This document shows, piece after piece, positions 18,664-29,316 of a DNA stretch of 64,000 nucleotides. Within the stretch, counting starts at the first letter, position 1. The number at the start of each line of letters is the position of its first letter. A program made the translations under genes and the position numbers. Where the stretch lies: assembly GCF_900113945.1 (NCBI RefSeq), contig NZ_FORG01000002.1:310001-374000 (forward strand). Reading direction: 5' to 3'. Below the pieces are notes generated by a model. It was not told the DNA's origin, did not search any database, and saw only the letters and a list, made by a program, of their open reading frames with translations. This DNA is from Xenorhabdus mauleonii. GTDB lineage: Bacteria > Pseudomonadota > Gammaproteobacteria > Enterobacterales > Enterobacteriaceae.

Positions 18664-19443
18664 ATGACAATCACAATTGAAGAAATTTTATACGATGCAA
18701 TCAGAGAAACTAAATCTGTATTTAAAGTAAAATCATATAATATTGGATATTATGACCATAATATGTTGCCGGCAGAAACCAGAGGTTTTTATGGCGAAAA
18801 GGGTAATATTCTTAGAAAACGCGCATTTGATATAATATATGATGATACATTAGGAAAAAAATTAAATTGTAAAGAAATATATAATTATTTAAATAGGCAA
18901 AAAAATATTATTTTTGTAGGAAACTGCCTCTTATTAGCAATTTACTCCCTATATTACTTGAAGAAAATCCATAAACACACTTTTCGGTATTTATTTTATA
19001 AAATGGAATCAAATCATACACATGATTCACCATTATTAACTTTACAAGTCATTTCCCTTCTGAAACCTTATAGCCATTCATTTGTTATGGTTAGCCCTCC
19101 CAATAATAATGAAGAAAAACCCTATCTTGGTATGCAAACTCCTCCCAACCAATTTCCACGGGATGCCTGGATATGTGATCCTTGGGCGGATATTATTTGC
19201 CCTGCTATAAGTTATGATGAAAAATGGAAAATTACGATGAGTAAATGGAATTTTGCAGGAAAAACCGTCAATATCACCCATGTTAAAGTTAAAGAGGATA
19301 CGGATCTGTCTCCACTGGGGAGATATGCCTACACTGCAATACAAATGGGACGTAAAATGATTGTTGATATGATTACAATATATCCTGATGGAAAAACCAT
19401 CTTGCATGAAGACACTTCATCCAAAAGATGTAACATATTGTAA
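18664..19443 (+). CDS. papain-like cysteine protease/transferase-fold effector candidate with C-terminal CaaX box
   Basis: 259 residues from ATG 18664 (GGAG 6 nt upstream; a second ATG at 18652 is in frame). The order Cys-His-Asp fits a papain-like triad: C88 in VGNCLLLA, H138 in YSHSFVMV, D172 in WICDPWAD. The last four residues are C-N-I-L after K-R, a textbook CaaX prenylation signal (Leu at X favours geranylgeranyl) with a basic neighbour. No bacterial signal peptide is visible, so delivery would be by a secretion machine. AT-rich, monocistronic, followed by a long hairpin (19540-19578), and sits where amiA lies in E. coli. Host-directed activity at membranes is inferred from the CaaX motif and fold pattern only; family not recognised. 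Confidence 0.7.
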   Translation: MTITIEEILYDAIRETKSVFKVKSYNIGYYDHNMLPAETRGFYGEKGNILRKRAFDIIYDDTLGKKLNCKEIYNYLNRQKNIIFVGNCLLLAIYSLYYLKKIHKHTFRYLFYKMESNHTHDSPLLTLQVISLLKPYSHSFVMVSPPNNNEEKPYLGMQTPPNQFPRDAWICDPWADIICPAISYDEKWKITMSKWNFAGKTVNITHVKVKEDTDLSPLGRYAYTAIQMGRKMIVDMITIYPDGKTILHEDTSSKRCNIL

Positions 19444-19539
19444 AGTTCAGAATGAAAGCGGCCTTTGGTTAAACCTTATAAATTATGATATTACATGATT
19501 TTAGTATGTTCATTTCAACAACAAGTCAGACACATTATG

Positions 19540-19578
19540 AACAAGAAGGAAAAACTTATTAAGTTTTTCCTTCTTGTT
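19540..19578 (+). terminator. 18-bp stem hairpin after the effector gene
   Basis: Arms AACAAGAAGGAAAAACTT/AAGTTTTTCCTTCTTGTT around loop ATT. The stem carries A- and T-runs, so it could act in both directions. It lies 97 bp after the effector stop. Confidence 0.75.
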
Positions 19579-20857
<1,279 letters not shown>

Positions 20858-20863
20858 CAACTC

Positions 20864-20904
20864 AAGGCAGGAATAGAGATCCAATGGATTATATATTCCT
20901 GCCT
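20864..20904 (+). terminator. hemF terminator
   Basis: Arms AAGGCAGGAATA/TATTCCTGCCTT, then TATTATTTAT, 6 bp after the hemF stop. Confidence 0.8.
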
Positions 20905-21084
20905 TTATTATTTATGCCTAATAAAAACATTTACTCCTCTGTTAGATAATTATCAGAACCCTGATAAAAATATTTATTTTTTCATTGGCAAAACCCTGCC
21001 ATAAAAAATCAATACCTCACCTAATGACTCACTTGTTAATTATGGTTAATATCCAAATCGGGCCCACAAAAAAACACAACATCT

Positions 21085-21226
21085 ATACCCTATAGATTTC
21101 GAGTTGCATCAAGGCAGCATGGATTTCCATTCTCGGAAACATAGATAACCAGGTGTTTATAAAAATAGTGACCGAGGTAAATGAGCGCAGCCAATAAAGA
21201 AGCAATTTGAAAGACAATGGGGATAA
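21085..21226. repeat. ERIC-type repeat upstream of the first M4 peptidase
   Basis: About 142 bp: left end TATACCCTATAGATTTCGAG, core GTGACCGAGGTAAATGAGCG with CAGCCAATAAAG, right end GCAATTTGAAAGACAATGGG. It ends only about 20 bp before the peptidase start codon, so it lies in that gene's 5' leader. Confidence 0.8.
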
Positions 21227-21246
21227 CAATAAAGAAGGACATTCTT

Positions 21247-22299
21247 ATGGATAATAATCAAATCAACAAATACAGTCTGATCCCTCCTTTTGTTTTGGAA
21301 AAAATCTCTAACGACTGTGATGAATGTACGAGTCAATATGTGTCAAAAACACTAGACCATGTTTATCATTTAATGGATTATCGGCTTGAAGAAGATATGA
21401 CCCTGCTGAAAAATGAGGTAGGCTCTGATAATAAATTAAACCGTACAATTTATAATGCACATAATAAAGAGGACTTTCCTGGAGAAGAGTTATCCCGCAG
21501 TGAAGGCATGCCTAAAAACAAAGATATTTCAGTTAATGAAGCATACAAATATCTTGGTATAACATATGACTTCTATAAAGATATTTTTGACCGGAATTCA
21601 CTGGATAATGAAGGGATGAAGCTAATTGCCACTATTCATTATGGCGAAAATTACCTAAATGCATTTTGGGCCAGAAAGCAAATGGTGTTTGGGGATGGAG
21701 ACGGGAAATTCTTCAACCGCTTCAGCTCTGCTATTGATGTTATCGCCCATGAATTAACTCATGGTGTCATCGAAAGTGAAGCCAATCTTCATTATAGCCA
21801 TCAATCCGGTGCATTGAATGAATCGATTTCTGATGTATTTGGCATTATGGTCAAACAGTATGCCAATAATCAAAAAGTCAATGATTCAGACTGGTTATTG
21901 GGCCAAGGCCTGCTTGGGCCTAAATTCAATCCAGATAATAGTTCCGATGTTGCTTTGCGCAATTTCATCAACCCCGGAACTGCTTTTGCCGGAGACATCC
22001 AAGTCGGCCATATGGAAAAATACCAAGACCTCCATATCACAAAAGATAATGGCGGCGTTCATATAAATTCAGGTATTCCGAACAAAGCCTTTTATCTGGT
22101 GGCGACTACGCTTGGAGGATACGCCTGGGAACGAGCAGGAAAAATCTGGTATGAGACCTTGTTGGACAAACGGTTGTCTTCCTCTGCCACATTCGATGAC
22201 TTTGCCAAGTTGACAGTGACAAATGCTGAAAAGCTATTTGATGATAAGGTTTCAGAGATTGTCAGCAATTCTTGGAAAGAAGTCGGTGTGCTGCTCTAA
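21247..22299 (+). CDS. protealysin-like M4 (thermolysin family) metalloprotease 1
   Basis: 350-residue zinc metalloprotease precursor. Start ATG 21247 follows AAGGA; the longer frame from 21217 begins inside the ERIC repeat. The short N-terminal propeptide (about 50 residues, with the conserved IPPFVLEKI) is the protealysin type. The catalytic part has H168-E169-L-T-H172, the third zinc ligand E192 in ALNESISD, and the active-site histidine in DNGGVHINSGIPNKAFY. No classical signal peptide, as in protealysin. About two-thirds identical by eye to the next gene, so the pair arose by tandem duplication. Such enzymes act on host proteins; substrate here unknown. Confidence 0.93.
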   Translation: MDNNQINKYSLIPPFVLEKISNDCDECTSQYVSKTLDHVYHLMDYRLEEDMTLLKNEVGSDNKLNRTIYNAHNKEDFPGEELSRSEGMPKNKDISVNEAYKYLGITYDFYKDIFDRNSLDNEGMKLIATIHYGENYLNAFWARKQMVFGDGDGKFFNRFSSAIDVIAHELTHGVIESEANLHYSHQSGALNESISDVFGIMVKQYANNQKVNDSDWLLGQGLLGPKFNPDNSSDVALRNFINPGTAFAGDIQVGHMEKYQDLHITKDNGGVHINSGIPNKAFYLVATTLGGYAWERAGKIWYETLLDKRLSSSATFDDFAKLTVTNAEKLFDDKVSEIVSNSWKEVGVLL

Positions 22300-22379
22300 C
22301 TCAAAAATCCAAAAAATATTAATAAAATATCAATCAACCCAAGAATACTAATATAAAGATAATTATAAAAATAAACATG

Positions 22380-22401
22380 AATGGGTTAAGGATGACCCAT
22401 T
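22380..22401 (+). terminator. hairpin after M4 peptidase 1
   Basis: Arms AATGGGT/ACCCATT followed by ATTATATTT. A modest terminator between the two peptidase genes, suggesting they are separate transcripts. Confidence 0.55.
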
Positions 22402-22548
22402 ATTATATTTACAAATTAACAATCAAAAGGATGAGAAAAATATATTTAAATTAGTGGAAAAGTAGAAAATACCGCTATTTGGATTAATACTTAATTTATA
22501 GCTCCCGAGGATAAATATATGTGCCATAGCTAAAAAAGGGGAATTTTT

Positions 22549-23607
22549 ATGCTAAACAATCAAATTAAATTAAATAAATCAGGTATAATTCCACCTTATT
22601 TATTGGAATATGTCGTTAACGTTTGCGATCAAGATGATAAGAGCTATATATTAAAAACATTACAGCATGTTTATAATCTAATGAGCAACTATGCTGGAAT
22701 GGAAATTCCAGTGCCCGGCTATCAACCCGGATTTGAAAAACAATTAAATAGAGATATTTTCAATGCAGAAAATAGCGATCGCTATCCGGGGAAAGTATTG
22801 CTTTTAAGTGAAGGCATGGGGCACATTTCCGATAAATCAGCGAATGAAGCTTATGATTATTTAGGTAAAACCTATGAATTTTATAAAGAAATTTTTGGGC
22901 GTAATTCCATTGATAACCAAGGCATGAAATTAGTCGCCACTGTGCATTATCAAAGTAACTATATGAATGCTTTTTGGGACAACAACCAAATGGTGTTTGG
23001 TGATGGTTACTTACCTTATTTTAATTGCTTTACTTCTTGTATTGATATCACAGCTCATGAGTTAACTCATGGCGTCACTGAAAATGAAGCGAGCCTTGAT
23101 TATGCTTATCAATCCGGCGCATTGAATGAGTCTATTTCCGACGTGTTTGGGATCATGGTGAAGCAATATACAAACAAGCAAAAGGTGAATGAATCTGATT
23201 GGTTAATAGGCCAAGGAATATTTGGCCCCGCTCTCAATCCCAACAATGACCCCAATATTGCTTTACGATCATTCAAAAGCCCCGGAGAAGCAAATCCGAG
23301 AGACAATCAAGTTGGGCACATGGATCAATATAAAGACCTGCCTTTTAAAGATGACAACGGGGGAGTCCATAAATACTCAGGCATTCCCAATAAGGCATTT
23401 TACTTATTGGCAACGGCGCTGGGCGGCTATGCATGGGAGTACGCAGGAAAAATCTGGTATGAGACATTATTGGATAAGCGTTTATCTCATAAGGCCAACT
23501 TTAATGATTTTGCAGTGTTAACCGTTGACAATGCAGAAAAATTATTTGGTAAAGAACTTTCAAGCACGGTGACTCACTCATGGAATAGTGTTGGCATATT
23601 ACTTTGA
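22549..23607 (+). CDS. protealysin-like M4 metalloprotease 2
   Basis: 352-residue paralogue of the preceding peptidase. Propeptide with IIPPYLLEYV at residues 14-23, zinc motif H170-E171-L-T-H174, E194 in ALNESISD, and active-site region DNGGVHKYSGIPNKAFY; GGGG precedes the ATG. All catalytic residues are intact, so both copies should be active. Surface differences (GYLPYFNCF versus DGKFFNRF near the active site) may tune specificity. Followed by a good terminator and then an orphan propeptide gene. Confidence 0.94.
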   Translation: MLNNQIKLNKSGIIPPYLLEYVVNVCDQDDKSYILKTLQHVYNLMSNYAGMEIPVPGYQPGFEKQLNRDIFNAENSDRYPGKVLLLSEGMGHISDKSANEAYDYLGKTYEFYKEIFGRNSIDNQGMKLVATVHYQSNYMNAFWDNNQMVFGDGYLPYFNCFTSCIDITAHELTHGVTENEASLDYAYQSGALNESISDVFGIMVKQYTNKQKVNESDWLIGQGIFGPALNPNNDPNIALRSFKSPGEANPRDNQVGHMDQYKDLPFKDDNGGVHKYSGIPNKAFYLLATALGGYAWEYAGKIWYETLLDKRLSHKANFNDFAVLTVDNAEKLFGKELSSTVTHSWNSVGILL

Positions 23608-23630
23608 AAAAAGTTCCTACTCTTATAATC

Positions 23631-23670
23631 AAAGGCTAAGGAAGGCCTTTGGTTTTATTTTTTATTTTTT
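23631..23670 (+). terminator. terminator after M4 peptidase 2
   Basis: Arms AAAGGC/GCCTTT followed by GG and a long T-rich tail (TTTTATTTTTTATTTTTT). Confidence 0.75.
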
Positions 23671-23900
23671 ATTTCATTCCCGCCTAAAAAACGCCGTTAA
23701 TTAAATTTTTCATTCCGCTCTATTTGATATTCATCAATAAAAGTGCATATCTGCCTATCCATTAATTTAATTATTCTACATATTAATACATCACTATAAA
23801 AAATTTACATTTTTAGTAGTGACTAATATTGTTGGTTTGGCTAATATTTAAGTTATGGCAAATAGATAAAAACATGGCAACTGATAAAAAAGGTATTATT

Positions 23901-24137
23901 ATGAACAACAATAAAAAATGCAAAAAAAAAATAATTCCACCTTATCTGCTGGAATATATTGCGAATAATTGTGATAGCAATGATAAAAAATGTATATTAA
24001 ATACATTAGAGCATGTTAATGAGTTAATGAAAAAATCCGTTAAGGAAGATCCTCATCCACCGAAAGACAACTCCATAATTTATAATAAAAAAACACTTCC
24101 TGAAACAGAAAATACTTGTTCATCATCAGGTAAGTGA
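23901..24137 (+). CDS. orphan M4-peptidase propeptide-like protein
   Basis: 78 residues from ATG 23901 (AGG upstream; an ATG at 23874 is also in frame). Residues 10-45 (IIPPYLLEYIANNCDSNDKK, then CILNTLEHVNELM) align with the propeptide of the neighbouring peptidase 2. After that it leaves the family and stops (ending TCSSSGK) with no catalytic domain. It may be a decayed third peptidase, but the intact start, clean stop and retained PPYLLEY motif also fit a free-standing chaperone or inhibitor of the two enzymes. Unlike protealysin operons elsewhere, no emfourin-type inhibitor gene is seen. Confidence 0.65.
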   Translation: MNNNKKCKKKIIPPYLLEYIANNCDSNDKKCILNTLEHVNELMKKSVKEDPHPPKDNSIIYNKKTLPETENTCSSSGK

Positions 24138-24286
24138 GTTTTGTGCTGAAATCGGGACTGCTAAAATTTAGTTTTCAATTGGCAGCTTCAGCAATCACAT
24201 TTTTCAATGGCAAGCGAGTGTAACCAACAAAAATGTAACATAAGAAATGACGGTTATATTCCAATTAATAGTTAAGGTAAGGCAAC

Positions 24287-24316
24287 AGTTAAGGGCTAAA
24301 AAAATAGCCCTTAACT
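24287..24316 (-). terminator. terminator after der
   Basis: Perfect 12-bp arms AGTTAAGGGCTA/TAGCCCTTAACT around a loop of six A (T on the minus strand), 17 bp past the der stop; likely ends the der transcript and may be bidirectional. Confidence 0.7.
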
Positions 24317-24333
24317 TTATGTATATATTTTAA

Positions 24334-25824
24334 TTAGCGTTTTTTCATATGTTCCATTAAACGCTTACGCTTACGAAGCTGGGTTGCTGTCAATGTATTC
24401 TTCTTGCCTGCATAAGGGTTAGCTCCTTCCTTAAACTGGATACGAATAGGAGTTCCCATTACTTTTAAAGAACGACGGAAATAGTTCATCAAATAGCGTT
24501 TATAAGAATCAGGCAGATCTGTTACTTGGTTACCGTGGATAACCACAATCGGCGGGTTATAGCCCCCTGCGTGGGCGTATTTCATTTTAACCCTGCGACC
24601 GCGGATCATCGGCGGCTGATGATCATCTTCCGCCATACGCATGATACGGGTTAACAAGGAGGTATTAACACGGCGGGTTGCACTTTCATAAGCTTCCAAA
24701 ATGGACTCAAATAAGTTGCCAACGCCACTGCCATGCAAGGCTGAAATAAAGTGAACGCGTGCGAAGTCAACAAAGCCCAGACGCAAATCCAGCATATCTT
24801 TAACGTGCTCTTTATCTTCCTGAGTCATGCCATCCCATTTATTGACAGCAATAACCAGAGAACGGCCACTGTTAAGGATAAAACCAAGCAAAGAGAGATC
24901 CTGATCGGAAATACCTTCACGGGCATCTACCACCAGCAGGACAACGTTGGCGTCTTCAATGGCCTGAAGCGTTTTGATAACAGAAAACTTTTCAACCGTT
25001 TCAGTCACTTTCCCGCGCTTACGAACACCTGCGGTATCAATCAGGATATATTCACGGCCATCCCGCTCCATTGGAATATATATGCTGTCACGGGTTGTTC
25101 CCGGCATATCGAAAACTACGACACGCTCTTCTCCCAGGATACGGTTAGTTAATGTGGATTTCCCCACATTTGGGCGACCGACAATGGCAAGTTTCAGCGG
25201 CAAGGTCGTAGGATCAAAGTTATCCTCTTCTTCCTCTTCGATAAAGGAATCTTGTTCCGCTTGCTCTATCTCTGCCCAATAAGCCGCATTGGCTTCTTCT
25301 TCTGTTAATTCAACCTCTTCTGTTTCTTCTTTATCAGAAAAAGGCAACAAGACTCGTTCAATCAGCTGTGTTACGCCACGACCATGAGAAGCAGCGATGG
25401 AGTAAATATCGCCCAATCCCAATGAATAGAATTCAGCAACTGAAGTTTCAATATCAATGCCATCGGTTTTATTCGCGACCAAAAAAGTCGCTTTTTCACG
25501 ACTGCGCAAATGTTTTGCAATTGCATGATCTGCCGGCATTAAGCCTGATCTGGCATCGACCATGAAAAGAACGATATCCGCTTCTTCGATAGCCATCAGA
25601 GATTGCGTAGCCATATGTGTTTCTACGCCCTCTTCCGTACCATCAATACCACCCGTATCAATGATGATGAATTCCTGCCCTTCAACCTCTGCCCGTCCAT
25701 ATTTACGGTCGCGGGTTAAGCCAGGAAAATCCGCGACCAGCGCGTCTCTGGTTCGGGTTAATCGGTTAAATAAGGTGGACTTTCCAACATTGGGGCGACC
25801 AACCAGCGCAACGATAGGTATCAT
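24334..25824 (-). CDS. der: ribosome assembly GTPase Der (EngA)
   Basis: Essential double-GTPase for 50S maturation. 496 residues from ATG 25824 ([16 protein letters not shown]). G-domain 1: [20 protein letters not shown]-domain 2: GRPNVGKST at about 217, [15 protein letters not shown]-terminal KH-like domain ends in a Lys/Arg-rich tail ([13 protein letters not shown]). An acidic linker joins the G domains. Distal gene after bamB, with a hairpin between them. Confidence 0.97.
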   Translation of the reverse strand: MIPIVALVGRPNVGKSTLFNRLTRTRDALVADFPGLTRDRKYGRAEVEGQEFIIIDTGGIDGTEEGVETHMATQSLMAIEEADIVLFMVDARSGLMPADHAIAKHLRSREKATFLVANKTDGIDIETSVAEFYSLGLGDIYSIAASHGRGVTQLIERVLLPFSDKEETEEVELTEEEANAAYWAEIEQAEQDSFIEEEEEDNFDPTTLPLKLAIVGRPNVGKSTLTNRILGEERVVVFDMPGTTRDSIYIPMERDGREYILIDTAGVRKRGKVTETVEKFSVIKTLQAIEDANVVLLVVDAREGISDQDLSLLGFILNSGRSLVIAVNKWDGMTQEDKEHVKDMLDLRLGFVDFARVHFISALHGSGVGNLFESILEAYESATRRVNTSLLTRIMRMAEDDHQPPMIRGRRVKMKYAHAGGYNPPIVVIHGNQVTDLPDSYKRYLMNYFRRSLKVMGTPIRIQFKEGANPYAGKKNTLTATQLRKRKRLMEHMKKR

Positions 25825-25964
25825 TTTTTGATGCCTCATGACTAAATGTAAATCGATATCCTACTGAAAGTAAGCGGCCCAATATTGTTCACAACATTGC
25901 TTACTCGCTACAACTTTGTTCACTACAATAGTGCTCACTACTGCAAGATACTAAAAAGACGAAA

Positions 25965-25994
25965 CGGCCCCTGTTACTGTCAGCACAGGAGCCG
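25965..25994 (-). terminator. hairpin between bamB and der
   Basis: Minus strand arms CGGCTCCTGT/ACAGGGGCCG, then TTTCGTCTTTTT; a partial or full terminator after bamB. The remaining gap to der (about 140 bp) presumably contains a der promoter. Confidence 0.75.
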
Positions 25995-26032
25995 TGTATA
26001 GTTTTATGTACAACTTATAACATGTTCTGGAA

Positions 26033-27205
26033 TTAGCGGGTATACAGGTAAACTGTCCCGTCCTTCGCTTGTACCATCAGTTTATCACTGGCAACAACCG
26101 GGCGGCTCAACAGACCTGAACCATCCACCTTATGCTGGGCCATAAATTTGCCATCAGTTGTATTCAACCAATGCAAATAACCTTCGCCATCACCAACAAC
26201 CAGATAGCCATTATACATTTCTGGTGCGGTTAAGTTGCGATGCAAAAGTTCGTCTTGCACCCACAAGGTGACTCCATCGCTCTTGCGCAGGGATAAAACC
26301 CGGCTTTCTTGATCAACAATGAAAATATTGTCATCAGTGACAACCATATCATTCACAGAGCCAAGATCGCGTTTCCAGATAATTTGACCGGAACGCATGT
26401 CCATTGCCACTAAATTGCCGTTATAGGCAATGGCATAAACCACATTGTTGGAAATGACAGGCGTCATATCAACATCGTTCAGGCGATCAATATCGGTCGT
26501 ACCAGTCAATTGGGAAATGCGTTGTTGCCAAATCAACTGCCCCTGAGAGAGCAGAACCGCACTGACACGGCCATTATCACCACCCACAATTGCCGCACCA
26601 TAAGCAGTAGCAGGAGCTGACTCACCACGCACTGATAATGGCGGCGTGTCCATGTTGACTGACCATAAAACCTTGCCATTAGCTTCGTTCAGCGCCTGCA
26701 ACATACCATTGCCAGTGTGAATCAAAACCAGCCCCTCATCTACAACAGGACGTGACAGAGCTTCACCAGCAACGGTAGATTCCCACGCAATTTCACCGTT
26801 GGCAGTATTCAGCGCGATGACTTTCGCTTTTTCTGTACCGACATAGAGATGATCGCCGGACACAGTCAAGCCACCAGAAAGCAATGCTGGCAGATTAGCT
26901 GACAGGAGGCCTGTTTTTTCAGCCAAATCAACTGACCACAGCTCTTTTCCACTGTCTATATCAAACGCTTTAACAAGCCCTTTGCGATCAGCAGCGTAAA
27001 TTGTCGATCCCTGCCAAGCAGGTGACAAGTGAGAATAATAGTCACCAATTCCGTTTCCAACGGATTTATCCCAAACAACACGGGGATTGAATTGATTTTC
27101 AATCTTCGGCAACGGTGACATTACTACCGAATCCTGTTCGCTAGAACATCCAGCCAGCAGAACAGAAGCAACCAGCCCAACCAAGAGTGTTTTTCGCAGT
27201 TGCAT
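26033..27205 (-). CDS. bamB: outer-membrane assembly lipoprotein BamB
   Basis: Scaffold lipoprotein of the BAM complex, which folds beta-barrel proteins into the outer membrane. 390 residues: signal peptide with lipobox LLAGC (Cys about 20), then an eight-bladed PQQ-like beta-propeller with repeated W-x-x-D/A strands (GKELWSVDL, GEIAWEST, GKVLWSVN, GQIIWKRDL). 15 bp after yfgM, same operon. Confidence 0.96.
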   Translation of the reverse strand: MQLRKTLLVGLVASVLLAGCSSEQDSVVMSPLPKIENQFNPRVVWDKSVGNGIGDYYSHLSPAWQGSTIYAADRKGLVKAFDIDSGKELWSVDLAEKTGLLSANLPALLSGGLTVSGDHLYVGTEKAKVIALNTANGEIAWESTVAGEALSRPVVDEGLVLIHTGNGMLQALNEANGKVLWSVNMDTPPLSVRGESAPATAYGAAIVGGDNGRVSAVLLSQGQLIWQQRISQLTGTTDIDRLNDVDMTPVISNNVVYAIAYNGNLVAMDMRSGQIIWKRDLGSVNDMVVTDDNIFIVDQESRVLSLRKSDGVTLWVQDELLHRNLTAPEMYNGYLVVGDGEGYLHWLNTTDGKFMAQHKVDGSGLLSRPVVASDKLMVQAKDGTVYLYTR

Positions 27206-27220
27206 TAGAAGTTGGCTCCC

Positions 27221-27841
27221 TTAGTTGGATAAATTATTAAGTTTAATTTTCATGAAATCTTTCATTATTTGAGGGCCATCAGCGCCAAGCCCATTGGAAT
27301 ATGCTGCACGCGCACCCGCAATATCGCCTTTTTTGGCCAGAATATCACCACGGATATCTTCAACGGCAACAACCCAACCTTTGCCTTTGATTTGTTCCAG
27401 AGTTTTCAATGCAGCATCAGTTTTATCTTCCGCCAATTGAACCCGGGCCAAACGCAGATTGGCAATAGATTGCATGTCGCCATCTTTCGCCTTGCCTGAT
27501 GCCGCCAGCAAATTTTTCTCTGCTTGAGCTAAGTTATTTTGCTCAACAGCCTGCTTTGCCAGTTCCAGATCGGTCATGACACCGTAAATGTTATTCGTTT
27601 CATTAGCGAACGTTTCTGCCGCAGCAATGCTTTCTTTCGACCCTGACACCAGCGATTTGTTCATTTTTTCAAATGATTCGGCTGTTTCATACAATTGGTT
27701 TGTCTGATGCCCTTTCCAGTAATTCCAGCCAATCAATGCGCCAATACCCAGAATTAAACCAACAGCAAGGTATTTGCCGTTGGTGGCGAAAAAACGCTTT
27801 ATCGCGTCTACTTGTTCAGTTTCAGTGGTATAGACTTCCAC
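27221..27841 (-). CDS. yfgM: YfgM, SecYEG-associated periplasmic TPR protein
   Basis: 206-residue single-span inner-membrane protein: short cytoplasmic N-terminus, membrane helix at about 23-41 (YLAVGLILGIGALIGWNYW), and a periplasmic TPR-like domain. In E. coli it associates with SecYEG and PpiD, and modulates RcsB. It lies 13 bp after hisS and 15 bp before bamB, the conserved enterobacterial order. Confidence 0.94.
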   Translation of the reverse strand: MEVYTTETEQVDAIKRFFATNGKYLAVGLILGIGALIGWNYWKGHQTNQLYETAESFEKMNKSLVSGSKESIAAAETFANETNNIYGVMTDLELAKQAVEQNNLAQAEKNLLAASGKAKDGDMQSIANLRLARVQLAEDKTDAALKTLEQIKGKGWVVAVEDIRGDILAKKGDIAGARAAYSNGLGADGPQIMKDFMKIKLNNLSN

Positions 27842-27854
27842 AGAGTCTCTCTCC

Positions 27855-29132
27855 TTAGCCTAAAAGTTCGCTCAAACGTGCTGCGATCGCTTGTTGTGAC
27901 AACGTTTCTTGTTCGCCGTTACGTAAATCTTTTACCGTAACATTGCCGGCTTTAATTTCATCTTCCCCAAGGATCAGGGCAACTTTAGCGCCATGCTTGC
28001 CCGCACGAGCCAATTGTTTCTTAAAGTTACCGCCGCCATGATTGGTCATCAGACGTAACTCTGGCAGTTGATCACGAATTTTTTCTGCCAGTATCAGTGC
28101 TGATTGCTGACTGCCTTCCCCCAAGGAAGAGAGGTAAACATCTGCAACGGTCAAATCGGCAACAAAGTCAGGATTAACTTCCTGCACTAACAGAACCATA
28201 CGTTCCAGACCCATTGCAAAACCAACAGCCGGCGTTGCCTTTCCACCCAGTTGTTCAACCAGGCCATCGTAACGCCCGCCGGCACAGACGGTTCCCTGCG
28301 CACCCAATGCGGATGTTACCCATTCAAAAACAGTACGGTTGTAGTAATCAAGGCCACGCACCAGACGCTGATTAATGCGATATTTGATACCCGCACTATC
28401 AAGAAGTTGGCACAAGCCATCAAAGTGCTCTTTTGATTCGGCATCAAGATAATTAGACAGTTCCGGTGCATCATTAAGAAGTTGCTGAATTTCAGGATTT
28501 TTGGAATCCAGAACACGCAATGGGTTGGTATACATACGGCGCAAGCAATCTTCATCCAGCTTATCTTTGTGCTGCTCAAGGAATGCCACGAGTGCTTCGC
28601 GATAATTTGCACGTGCTTCCAGTGAACCAATGGAGTTCAATTCAAGCGTAACGTGCTCTGCAATACCTAATTCACGCCACCAACGGGCGGTCATTAAAAT
28701 AAGCTCAGCATCAATATCCGGCCCTTGCAGACCAAAAACTTCCGCACCCAACTGATGGAATTGGCGATAGCGGCCTTTTTGTGGGCGCTCATAGCGGAAC
28801 ATTTGCCCGATATACCATAAACGCTGTTCCTGATTGTACAGCAGACCATGCTGGATACCCGCACGGACACAACCTGCGGTGTTTTCTGGGCGCAGGGTCA
28901 AGCTTTCACCATTGCGATCGTCAAAGGTATACATCTCTTTTTCGACAACATCGGTAACTTCACCAATGGCCCGTTTAAATAACGGGGTCTGCTCTATAAT
29001 CGGTGTTCGAATTTCGCTGAAACCATAACCTGATAGCACTCGCTTCAGAGTAGATTCAATTCGTTGCCAGATAATAGTATCAGCAGGAAGACAATCGTTC
29101 ATGCCACGAATAGCCGGAATATTTTTCGTCAC
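27855..29132 (-). CDS. hisS: histidyl-tRNA synthetase
   Basis: Class II aminoacyl-tRNA synthetase charging tRNA-His. 425 residues if begun at the GTG at 29132 ([13 protein letters not shown], matching the E. coli N-terminus); the open frame extends to an ATG at 29171, adding 13 unconserved residues. Motif 2 region is [14 protein letters not shown], the histidine A signatures are [15 protein letters not shown] and GGRYDGL, and the anticodon-binding domain carries the C-terminal [11 protein letters not shown]. Confidence 0.96.
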   Translation of the reverse strand: MTKNIPAIRGMNDCLPADTIIWQRIESTLKRVLSGYGFSEIRTPIIEQTPLFKRAIGEVTDVVEKEMYTFDDRNGESLTLRPENTAGCVRAGIQHGLLYNQEQRLWYIGQMFRYERPQKGRYRQFHQLGAEVFGLQGPDIDAELILMTARWWRELGIAEHVTLELNSIGSLEARANYREALVAFLEQHKDKLDEDCLRRMYTNPLRVLDSKNPEIQQLLNDAPELSNYLDAESKEHFDGLCQLLDSAGIKYRINQRLVRGLDYYNRTVFEWVTSALGAQGTVCAGGRYDGLVEQLGGKATPAVGFAMGLERMVLLVQEVNPDFVADLTVADVYLSSLGEGSQQSALILAEKIRDQLPELRLMTNHGGGNFKKQLARAGKHGAKVALILGEDEIKAGNVTVKDLRNGEQETLSQQAIAARLSELLG

Positions 29133-29256
29133 GTTTTTATCTCTATTAATATTTCTACGATGGAATGACATCGATTATAAAAGCGAATACTTACAAGGTT
29201 CAATCAGCAAAAAAACGATAGCTGCTTACTCTCCGCTTGAAGATCCAAGATAAAAG

Positions 29257-29296
29257 GATATGCCGGCACATAATTATTTGCACCGGCATGATATCC
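29257..29296 (-). terminator. hairpin between ispG and hisS
   Basis: Minus-strand arms ATGCCGG/CCGGCAT within a longer imperfect stem, then ATCCTTTTATC, just past the ispG stop; probably an attenuator or partial terminator inside the rlmN-to-der gene run. Confidence 0.6.
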
Positions 29297-29316
29297 ATCA
29301 TCATTCAGACAGTCTG

